From: a virus
Length of the DNA stretch: 64,000 bases
IMG/VR virus record: IMGVR_UViG_3300028559_000026
Coordinates: 1-64,000 of that record
Direction: 5' to 3' (one strand)
In this document: positions 8,815 through 16,302 of the stretch, piece by piece
How the letters are laid out: each line of letters opens with the position of its first letter
Position numbering within the stretch: position 1 is the first letter of the stretch
Position numbers and translations under genes: made by a program
Notes under the pieces: generated by a model
Seen by the model: the letters and a program-made list of their open reading frames with translations, nothing else
Database searches by the model: none
Told to the model about the DNA's origin: nothing

Positions 8815-8839
8815 TTTGGGTAGAAGTTCGTTACCCAAA
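8815..8839 (-). promoter_or_regulatory. Hairpin overlapping the ribosome site of the 303-residue gene
   Basis: TTTGGGTA at 8815-8822 pairs with TACCCAAA at 8832-8839 across a 9-nt loop. On the minus transcript it starts 2 nt after the 837-codon gene's stop, and its second arm contains the AAA of the AAAGGA ribosome site. It has no U run, so a translational control or RNA processing hairpin is more likely than a terminator. Confidence 0.45.
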
Positions 8840-8841
8840 TT

Positions 8842-11355
8842 CTATAGCGTACTTTTTAGAGAGCGTGGGCAGTCAACACTTACGGGGATGTATTGAGAAA
8901 TACCACGAACACCGACAGACATAGCTATGGATGCGACTGGACCAGCCTTAGAAATAGCCACCGAGGACACGCCAGTAAAGGTAGAATCACCCTCAAAGAG
9001 ATCACGGGCTGCTGCAGCCAATTCTTTCACATCGAGATCAGCAGTACTAACACCCACAGGAATATCCAAACCGAATTCTGGATGGTGCAGCAAAGAGCCC
9101 TTAGGTGTAGAGAGGGCAATGCGTGTGTACTGCACAATATTCCCCAAGCCCTGTGCAGTTGGTGTATCACCCTCTGGGGTCACTACCAGATCACCAGATG
9201 GCGAGAGTAACAGATCCATTCCAGCCACTGCCAAGAGTGAGTCAAATTCATGCAGATCGGGGATGCTCTTGGTCTTATAATCATCCTCAGATGGTTCTGT
9301 ATCGGATGGGATATAGATGACCTGACGGCAATTGACTGTATCGGGTAGATAGGCATGGATGAATGATTTGTCTGCCAGCTTAAAGCCCGAAACATTCTGG
9401 TCCATGGTGATAATGGTCATACCGGGCGATACCACATCTATCCTTACAACCACACACTTCAAGCGAGGTCTTCGGTCGGACATTAGGGTAACTGTCTGGC
9501 CTACACGAAGTTTAAGGGGCGATGAAACCGTAACCCGATTATCCACACCATTTGTAATCAGGTCGATATTGTACCCAAACTCATCTATAAACGGACTTCG
9601 TAGACCGTTGAGGGCTGCTATCTCCCCCCACCTATCAGGGTCGCCCAGATAGCGTTGCGCAAGCCTTTCCAGGGTGATCCCGTAGGGGAATGGGATGGCA
9701 AATTTGGATTTGGGAATCTGGAAAGCGATACCCGACCGTGAAGCTAGACCTGCAATGTACTCCATGGAGGATACTGTAAACCTCTCCACTGCACTGGCAG
9801 CAAGGTGGTCAAGCTCGATCAGTGATTGATTGATCGAGTAGAGAACATCAAAGTCATCATCGTTTGCTTGTCTTTGTGCGCTACCTTGTTTGCGATTGTA
9901 GATTTTGTCATAGACCGCATTGCCTACATTGAGTGCATCAGCGAATACATCGGACACCGCCTTGAGTGAATCTCTCGCCTGTTCAAAATCGGGACGTGTT
10001 AACCTCTGCACTCTTTGACGCTCACGAACAAGTGCATTGATAGTGCTTACATCGAGATTCAAATCTCCTGGCTTGATAACGGAAAACAGGTCGTAATGAT
10101 TCTCGGGCTCAGTGAAAATCTTATTGGCTGGATGTGACTCCAGTATTCTCAATATCTGAATGTCACCAGCTTTGGTATCCGACTTGGAAAGCTGAGAACC
10201 GAGGTCACGTAGTAGTTCCACGTCCTTCTGGTATTGGGCACTGGTTGCGGCCAGTGTTGCTCCTGCAGCTTGAAAGGTGTTCTTTACCGAGAACAGCTCA
10301 AGGATTGCTGTCCTAGCACCCAGGATGATTTGGCGTGGAAAGTCAGCAATCGACACAACGGCTCCTACACCATCTTTGAGGAATAAGCAAACTTCTCGTA
10401 GAGGTCGTAGAACAGCATCAGTCAAGTCACCAGTAAAGGCACGCATTGTATTGACAGAGTTATGCAGTACACGCCTAGAGTCGTTTAGAGCCTTCAGCGC
10501 CTTGGACATCTTGTCTGGGGTACTCGTAATTGGCTCTAGGTGAAGTTCAGTGTTGGCATAGGGTATCTTGTTAGACCCAGCACCTTGAGTCAAAGCAACA
10601 CGTCTCCAAGCCTTAAGGGAGAGTGAATATTGATACTCCCATACCTTGGGTACTGCTCTGCGTACGGAAAACTCTTGTGGAGTGACTAAGTAAACAGCCT
10701 CTTCTTTCCATACAGCAAAAGCTAGCCGGTAATTCTTATTAACATCATGCTTCTTGAATTCGACATATCGCTCCAGAAACTGCTGTAATAGGCGTAGCTG
10801 ATAATAGCCGCTGGTGCGTCCTACTTCAGTAGTATCATTAAAAGCACTCTTCTCGATCAGTACAGATGGTTGGTTCTGTGTTACGAAGTTATTGGCAGTA
10901 TCAGTTGCTGCTGTAGCCACGTTACTGGCCTGTTGTAGAGTACCAGCAAAGATGGTGTCTGTTACAGTGAATGGGGTAAGAGCTGGGGCCGAGCCACGCA
11001 ATGGGAGCACTCCCATACTGCCTGAGATATTAATCATGCGTATAGGAGCACCTGAGTGCTGTTCTACTACACCGCCTTGAGTCAGTGCCAAATCAATAGC
11101 AAATGGCATACTGACAGTCATTGCTTGTGGTGGTATAGGTAGTGTAAAGCTCCACTTCTGGTCTGGTACGTAAGTACCATCAGCCATTTGCTGGACTACA
11201 AGCAATTGATAAGGAAATTGCTTGTTCCAGTTGGCAGCATTTATCTGCTTTGTCTGATACCAGAATGGAGTGGATTGAGCTGGAGAGATATTACCAAAGG
11301 CAGCTAGTGATGCTGCCCCTTGGTTATTTGGAAGAGATGGTGCTTGGTATGCCAC
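8842..11355 (-). CDS. Baseplate protein with LysM-like and gp25-like domains
   Basis: 837 residues starting at GTG 11355, the codon placed 7 nt after AATCT. The N-terminal half is an unrecognised baseplate region. About residues 555-590 resemble LysM (YGITLERLAQRYLGDPDRW, then IAALNGL), a fold common in tail and hub proteins. The last ~100 residues (GLGNIVQYTRIALSTPKGS, HHPEFGLDIPVG) match the T4 gp25 / P2 gpW wedge family, the EPR-like LHHPEFG strand being the best landmark. A fusion of hub-binding and wedge functions in one chain would be consistent with the upstream hub and downstream J-like genes. Confidence 0.75.
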   Translation of the reverse strand: MAYQAPSLPNNQGAASLAAFGNISPAQSTPFWYQTKQINAANWNKQFPYQLLVVQQMADGTYVPDQKWSFTLPIPPQAMTVSMPFAIDLALTQGGVVEQHSGAPIRMINISGSMGVLPLRGSAPALTPFTVTDTIFAGTLQQASNVATAATDTANNFVTQNQPSVLIEKSAFNDTTEVGRTSGYYQLRLLQQFLERYVEFKKHDVNKNYRLAFAVWKEEAVYLVTPQEFSVRRAVPKVWEYQYSLSLKAWRRVALTQGAGSNKIPYANTELHLEPITSTPDKMSKALKALNDSRRVLHNSVNTMRAFTGDLTDAVLRPLREVCLFLKDGVGAVVSIADFPRQIILGARTAILELFSVKNTFQAAGATLAATSAQYQKDVELLRDLGSQLSKSDTKAGDIQILRILESHPANKIFTEPENHYDLFSVIKPGDLNLDVSTINALVRERQRVQRLTRPDFEQARDSLKAVSDVFADALNVGNAVYDKIYNRKQGSAQRQANDDDFDVLYSINQSLIELDHLAASAVERFTVSSMEYIAGLASRSGIAFQIPKSKFAIPFPYGITLERLAQRYLGDPDRWGEIAALNGLRSPFIDEFGYNIDLITNGVDNRVTVSSPLKLRVGQTVTLMSDRRPRLKCVVVRIDVVSPGMTIITMDQNVSGFKLADKSFIHAYLPDTVNCRQVIYIPSDTEPSEDDYKTKSIPDLHEFDSLLAVAGMDLLLSPSGDLVVTPEGDTPTAQGLGNIVQYTRIALSTPKGSLLHHPEFGLDIPVGVSTADLDVKELAAAARDLFEGDSTFTGVSSVAISKAGPVASIAMSVGVRGISQYIPVSVDCPRSLKSTL

Positions 11356-11367
11356 ACACTAGAGATT
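11353..11367 (-). promoter_or_regulatory. AATCT-N7-GTG promoter-like element
   Basis: AATCT (11363-11367, minus), spacer CTAGTGT, then the GTG start. This is the only member with a GTG start; there is no purine-rich ribosome site. Confidence 0.6.
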
Positions 11368-11371
11368 AATC

Positions 11372-12298
11372 CTAGAAGTCGTTAGCATCAAAACGGTGGC
11401 GGATATAGTTGATTGGGATAATCGGGTTGGGGTTAGCACCCGAGTTAACAACCACACCAAACGTCTTAGGACGGATGGTGGTAGCGGTCAAATCCTGTTC
11501 CTTAAGAATGACCTTTTGGCCGTTAGCGAATCGGACCGAGACGCGATACACATTGCCCTTCTTGGAGATCTGGAACTGGTTGGGATGATTACCTGTAGTG
11601 GAAACCAGCGCATTGCCACCAACACTGAATGGAACAGGCTGTACGTTACCCTCTTGGTATACAGCAGTGGAGGACATCGCAGTATAATCCACTGCAAGGA
11701 AGCATGCTAGATACGCCTCGTTATCCCATCCACCAGGAGCGGCTACATCCTCATTGGCCATGAAGATTAGACAGGTAATATCGGGGGCTACAGCATTCAG
11801 ACGGTTAACACCAAACGACATACCAACAGTCATCGTCCAGTTTTCTGGCACAGTATCCGAGATCAGCTTGCCAGCAATACCACCAAAATCAGTAATGTCA
11901 TTGCCGGGCTGAATGCAAAGGGCTGATGGATTGCCTGCGGTTCCGAGCTGGTATCGGTATACGGGGCCAGACTCATTGGCAAACTCTGAGAGCACAGCCT
12001 CAGTCCAGGTGACGGTATGGGCACTGGCTACATGGGAAAACAGTTTCCACTTAGGGTCAAGCACAGTCCCATCAAATTCGTCGTCATCTGGGCCAAGGGT
12101 CTGGGGTGGGGCTTCTGGGGAGTAGAAGCTGTTAAAGTTAGCTGCAGGGGCAAGGGAAGCTAGATAATCTCCAATCTTAGGTTTGACACAGAGGTCAGTA
12201 GGCTGGAAACCTACCGTGGTGCGCCAAATGGCAAAAAGTGGGTCGCCGAAAAAACGGTTCAAAAGATCAATATGGTTTACTGGTAGTGTATCTGACAT
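11372..12298 (-). CDS. Virion protein with concanavalin-like (LamG/glucanase-like) fold
   Basis: 308 residues from ATG 12298, preferred over the upstream ATG 12355 because it lies 7 nt after AATCT and avoids overlapping the preceding gene. DDEFDGTVLDPKWKLFSH at about residues 72-89 is the typical start of ConA-like lectin/glucanase domains (F.dg.ld.kW), and the rest is all-beta. Such domains in baseplate or fibre proteins often bind surface polysaccharide; no catalytic glutamates can be assigned. Probably a baseplate-attached recognition or decoration protein. Confidence 0.6.
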   Translation of the reverse strand: MSDTLPVNHIDLLNRFFGDPLFAIWRTTVGFQPTDLCVKPKIGDYLASLAPAANFNSFYSPEAPPQTLGPDDDEFDGTVLDPKWKLFSHVASAHTVTWTEAVLSEFANESGPVYRYQLGTAGNPSALCIQPGNDITDFGGIAGKLISDTVPENWTMTVGMSFGVNRLNAVAPDITCLIFMANEDVAAPGGWDNEAYLACFLAVDYTAMSSTAVYQEGNVQPVPFSVGGNALVSTTGNHPNQFQISKKGNVYRVSVRFANGQKVILKEQDLTATTIRPKTFGVVVNSGANPNPIIPINYIRHRFDANDF

Positions 12299-12310
12299 AC
12301 CAATTAGATT
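12296..12310 (-). promoter_or_regulatory. AATCT-N7-ATG promoter-like element
   Basis: AATCT at 12306-12310 (minus), spacer AATTGGT, ATG at 12298. It decides the start of the ConA-like protein. Confidence 0.65.
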
Positions 12311-12314
12311 ATTC

Positions 12315-12836
12315 TCAATAGTTCCAGGATAGATGAAAAATTTGCACAGTACCAATTACATTGGAACAGCTAATATACAAATCATATAAACCGTCACTTG
12401 GTATAGCTATGTTTGCTACAGTGCGTAACTGTGGAGAACCTTGTGCTTGGCCAAGCTGTACTATTTGCAAATTATCAGAGTGCCTTTTAATATCCAAATA
12501 GGATGTGTCTAATGGATCATCACAACCAAGCACCAGACGCATAATACTGATAGTGCCAGCAGAAAGTAGGATGCTACCTATCAATTTCTGAGCATTACCA
12601 ATTGAAGATTGCGCCATCGGTATATTGCCGCTTTTGGTGCCATCTAACATACCAGAACGTAGTGTCGAAAGGACGGTTGACAAAAATGCGCTTTTAATCA
12701 TCTCCTTGTAAGGTGAAGTAATTGGGGCATCATATCCAGTCATCTTAAGGATTGTGCCAGCACCATCAGTCAAGGCTTGCTCTAAGATGATATTAGCCTT
12801 ATTGATTGCTTCTTGCTCGATTTGGGTGATGTCCAT
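12315..12836 (-). CDS. Hypothetical baseplate-cluster protein
   Basis: 173 residues. N-terminal half helical (AINKANIILEQALTDGAG), C-terminal half beta-rich (NIAIPSDGLYDLYISCSNV). It begins at the stop of the spike gene (TAAATG), so it is translationally coupled to it. No family recognised; a baseplate component by position. Confidence 0.6.
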   Translation of the reverse strand: MDITQIEQEAINKANIILEQALTDGAGTILKMTGYDAPITSPYKEMIKSAFLSTVLSTLRSGMLDGTKSGNIPMAQSSIGNAQKLIGSILLSAGTISIMRLVLGCDDPLDTSYLDIKRHSDNLQIVQLGQAQGSPQLRTVANIAIPSDGLYDLYISCSNVIGTVQIFHLSWNY

Positions 12837-13832
12837 TTAGTCGTTCTCGTTATTAGAGGAGAGGTAGCTTCCATTCTCAAACACCCTAATGGCTTGTATG
12901 GTAAGTTTAATGAGCTGGGTGACTCCGGTTAGCTGTACTGAGATAGCGGCGAAAGATGGTGCTGCCAATGTACCGCCTACTACTGGAACAGCTATTAGTC
13001 CTGATGCGGTCTTGAGCTGGGTGGCCATCGTTTCGTTTAATGTAGACAGAAACGTCAAAATATTGACCATGGTATTGTGCATGCTGGATTCTGACCGACG
13101 GTAATCACTAAACAGTGGGAACTTGTTTGTTGCTCTACCTACTTTAATGCCATTATCAGCCTTCAATTCCACAGTCTTATTTGGTTGATTGATGGCTATG
13201 GTTTGGTTGTCGGTATTGGCAGTGACAGAACCATTAGAGGAAAAAGAAAGTGTTGACTTTTTCTCAGTATTGGTGTGCTTGCCATCTATACCAGTAGGCC
13301 CCGTCCTAGACAAAGTGATCTCGCCCTTGGCATTTATGGATAAAATCACACCATTAAGTTCAGACTGGAAAACGATGTTATTGTCAAGGAAATTCTGGTC
13401 GCCACTGTCCTTTTCATCTCTAAGACCACCCAGGATAATAGCTTGGTTGTGCTCACTGTTCACACAAAGCAATAAAACCTTAGAGCCCATACCCAAGCCT
13501 TCACTGTCCCTTTTGTTGTCAGCTCGTAGCTGCATAAAGCTACGATCCGCTAGGCCAGCTAATGGATTGATTAAAACGCAGTTGGAGTATTCCCTAGAGG
13601 TTCCGGTACGTGTTTCGGGATCTAGATACTGAGCTTGCACTCTATACTCTACAAACAGCTTAGACAAACTACTGGCGCTAGAAGGCAATATCACTTCTAC
13701 CACTTCACCAACCTTTAGAGTGGTATCACTAAAAGCCCCATCATTCTTAGGCGTGTGTAGCTCTAAGTAATGTGGTAGTATTGATTCTGGGGATAGGCTA
13801 CCACCTGTATATGATGTAGGGCGTGATATCAT
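12837..13832 (-). CDS. Baseplate spike protein (gpV/gp5-like)
   Basis: 331 residues from ATG 13832, 2 nt after the hub gene's stop; the longer in-frame start would overlap the hub gene. An N-terminal OB-like beta barrel (KVGEVVEVILPSS, LGMGSKVLLLCVN, AIILGGLRDEKDS) is followed by short repeated beta strands (VILSINAKGEITLSRTG, NGSVTANTDNQTIAI, KTVELKADNGIKV) typical of the triple beta-helix in gp5/gpV spikes. A helical, partly hydrophobic C-terminal region follows. It would trimerise at the tail tip and pierce the envelope. Confidence 0.75.
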   Translation of the reverse strand: MISRPTSYTGGSLSPESILPHYLELHTPKNDGAFSDTTLKVGEVVEVILPSSASSLSKLFVEYRVQAQYLDPETRTGTSREYSNCVLINPLAGLADRSFMQLRADNKRDSEGLGMGSKVLLLCVNSEHNQAIILGGLRDEKDSGDQNFLDNNIVFQSELNGVILSINAKGEITLSRTGPTGIDGKHTNTEKKSTLSFSSNGSVTANTDNQTIAINQPNKTVELKADNGIKVGRATNKFPLFSDYRRSESSMHNTMVNILTFLSTLNETMATQLKTASGLIAVPVVGGTLAAPSFAAISVQLTGVTQLIKLTIQAIRVFENGSYLSSNNEND

Positions 13833-13834
13833 AA

Positions 13835-15844
13835 TTAAAAGGTTGTTATCGACGGGTCGTCGATATCCTGGGACCACTGCTTGACCGAATCAATATCATT
13901 GATTTTATCCCTAAACCCTTCATTGGTTAAACCAGGGTCCATATCTCTTTGATCTTTTTGATTGATTCCAGAGTATAGATAAGAATCATCATCAATGCGA
14001 CCTTCTTGATAAACTTCATCGGTATCAGTCCTCATTCCATGTGTAATAGTGATAGTGGTTGTAAAACTGCTAGTAGGGCGTTCAGTATGGTATGACCTAC
14101 TGCAGTTATGTGTTACTGATTCGATATGACCAATAATACCATCCCATTCTATGTTATCGCCGTGGATAATAGGTGACTGGACACCAAGCATAACGATACT
14201 GCCATTCATGGTCATGTTTTGGCCCATGAGCCAGTCGCTAGCTATTTCCATCCACTTACGTGGTCCTCGTGCAGAATCCTCCAGTGAACATGCCACCATG
14301 GTCATATATGGTCTTAGACCGTTTCGCTGGATATCGAGATCATCCCTAATGGGTGGATTGCGGACAAGCTGATAAGTCAGGTTATTGTTCTTCTTGGGTG
14401 GTGGGGATGACTGACCATAGATATGGATAAAGTTGAATCTAGCAGCATCCGATCTGCCTAGCTGGTCCTCATATACCAATGACGGATGTATTACCCACCT
14501 TGGTATCTCTAGGTATGGAGTCAAGACAATATTGCTCTTTTCCATATTCTTCGTGGTCACTTCAGTGGAAAATGGCATTTGACGTACCACTACTGTGGGT
14601 ACTACGTCGCCAATTTCATTTACCCTCAAAGCTGTATACATCTCATTGATGGTTGGGTTAAGCCATTGTTGAAGGACGGTCCATAAGGGTTTGTTGCTAA
14701 AATCTGGAATGGTGGGCACAAATTGGCCAAGCATTCCTTTGCCAGTCCTCTTATGAGGCTTCACATAATTACCACCTGGAACAGCCTCTATGTTCTGGGC
14801 AATGCCATCTGGAACGAATACAGACCATGGTGCCACATCCCCTGGCTGTGTACCTGCTACACCGGAAAAGCGCTGTACACCAGTCAATAGCTCCATGATG
14901 TCGGCAAAAGCCAAAATCTCAGTCTTGGATCTGGAAGTCTTACCAAGTAACTGCCCTACTTCACTTGGTACTAGATAGGCGTATGGTGCCTCTACGCTAT
15001 CGCCTTGAACACCACCAGTCACAATTCGTAGGTGTGAGTCCTGGCCTGGATTGGCATATCTTTGTGGAATACCATCGCCTAGAATCAGGTCTACAAAGAA
15101 TGGGATTACTTCATTAATATCTATAGCTGCTGTGGAAGCAAAGTCATTGGATGGTGTATTGAGTAATTGTGAAATACTCTTACCTAATTTAGCCAACCAA
15201 GATCCCATCAGCTTGTTACTCTCGGCCAAATGTGGATCATAGAAAATCATGGTATCCAATTCTTGGAAACCTACTGCGGACAAGGCGTAGTGTACTGTGG
15301 TAGTTCCACCACCTCGATCCCTCTGTCGCATTCTGCGCACATCATGGACACGACCAATAAACTTCAAACCATCATCAAACTTATTGACTTTTTCTAAATT
15401 GCGAATTCTCTTGACAATATCCTTGCACTTATCTTGTGATTGCGTCATCCATGCCATCACCCAATCTCCTGGGAGAATCGCGGACATATAATTATTTTCA
15501 GAACCTAGTAGCTGTGCTGATAAAGATGATGTATGCTGTGATTTGGATGAAGTCACCATCATTTCTACGCAGTCATCAGTAATGACCAGTACTGGACCTC
15601 TAGTGTGTACACCATCAGCAGGGTTCTTAGAGATACTTACAGTGTCGCCAGGAGATGATGCCAGGAGCTTGTTTCGGTCTAGTGATACAGGTCGTGATAG
15701 CCGAATGACCGCTATAACCCAGGACGCTGAGACACTTATCTCCTCAGCGGCAGTCTCTCTTTCCTTATTGGTCTTGGGGCGATTGAGTAGAAAGTCATCC
15801 ACCAAGTGGTATCGGGGAGCAAGCGAGCCGGTACGTTCTAACAT
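13835..15844 (-). CDS. Baseplate hub protein (gpD/gp27-like)
   Basis: 669 residues. Several features fit the hub family that caps the tail tube: early strands WVIAVIRLSRPVSL and GDTVSISKN, a beta-barrel pattern (VLVITDDCVEMMVT, ILPGDWVMAWM, FIGRVHDVRRM), and position immediately upstream of the spike gene and downstream of the tape measure. I see no catalytic motif. Assignment rests on layout and context more than on a diagnostic motif. Confidence 0.65.
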   Translation of the reverse strand: MLERTGSLAPRYHLVDDFLLNRPKTNKERETAAEEISVSASWVIAVIRLSRPVSLDRNKLLASSPGDTVSISKNPADGVHTRGPVLVITDDCVEMMVTSSKSQHTSSLSAQLLGSENNYMSAILPGDWVMAWMTQSQDKCKDIVKRIRNLEKVNKFDDGLKFIGRVHDVRRMRQRDRGGGTTTVHYALSAVGFQELDTMIFYDPHLAESNKLMGSWLAKLGKSISQLLNTPSNDFASTAAIDINEVIPFFVDLILGDGIPQRYANPGQDSHLRIVTGGVQGDSVEAPYAYLVPSEVGQLLGKTSRSKTEILAFADIMELLTGVQRFSGVAGTQPGDVAPWSVFVPDGIAQNIEAVPGGNYVKPHKRTGKGMLGQFVPTIPDFSNKPLWTVLQQWLNPTINEMYTALRVNEIGDVVPTVVVRQMPFSTEVTTKNMEKSNIVLTPYLEIPRWVIHPSLVYEDQLGRSDAARFNFIHIYGQSSPPPKKNNNLTYQLVRNPPIRDDLDIQRNGLRPYMTMVACSLEDSARGPRKWMEIASDWLMGQNMTMNGSIVMLGVQSPIIHGDNIEWDGIIGHIESVTHNCSRSYHTERPTSSFTTTITITHGMRTDTDEVYQEGRIDDDSYLYSGINQKDQRDMDPGLTNEGFRDKINDIDSVKQWSQDIDDPSITTF

Positions 15845-15856
15845 ATAAGCAAGATT
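15842..15856 (-). promoter_or_regulatory. AATCT-N7-ATG promoter-like element
   Basis: AATCT at 15852-15856 (minus), spacer TGCTTAT, ATG at 15844; no ribosome site. The divergent plus gene starts only 24 nt away and its GGAG adjoins the element. Confidence 0.65.
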
Positions 15857-15868
15857 GGAGTGTGTTTG

Positions 15869-16108
15869 ATGAAATTTACATACGGCGGCATTAGTATTGA
15901 TGACGATACATGGGCTAGTGCATCACCATTTCCATGCGATAACCAGGATGGGTCTTATATTAAAGTGGAGTTTAATGGATCACCTCCTGTATGTCTAACT
16001 GAGAAATTCTTGATTCACGCTCTGGGATTACTCAAATTTGATGCCAACTACAAGAAATACACAGAATGTGTAGATCGTATCAATAAGTCTATGGAGTTAT
16101 CTAAGTAA
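15869..16108 (+). CDS. Small hypothetical protein
   Basis: 79 residues from ATG 15869 with GGAG 8 nt upstream; the in-frame GTG at 15860 overlaps that site. A beta-rich first half and helical end (ECVDRINKSMELSK). Its TAA overlaps the next ATG by one base. Confidence 0.55.
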   Translation: MKFTYGGISIDDDTWASASPFPCDNQDGSYIKVEFNGSPPVCLTEKFLIHALGLLKFDANYKKYTECVDRINKSMELSK

Positions 16109-16302
16109 TGCTCTCTTATAGAGATACTAGACAAGCAATCCTTTGTCGTCTTAATTTCGATAGGGCACAAGGTGTCAGTGAGAAGGATTTGCAAGCACTT
16201 ACTGGTCTAAACGCACAAGAGGTAGATACAGTACTGTCGGACCTGGAAAACGAAGGTGTTATCCGATGGTCCAGACTTATCAAAGAATGGATTATCGTTT
16301 AG
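16108..16302 (+). CDS. Small winged-helix-like protein
   Basis: 64 residues. A helix-turn-helix pattern (GVSEKDLQALTGLNAQEVDTVL) is followed by a short wing (EGVIRWSRLIKEWII), typical of MarR/PadR-type minimal winged helices, so a DNA-binding regulator is plausible. It is coupled to the preceding gene and ends convergently with the tape measure gene (11 nt overlap). Confidence 0.6.
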   Translation: MLSYRDTRQAILCRLNFDRAQGVSEKDLQALTGLNAQEVDTVLSDLENEGVIRWSRLIKEWIIV

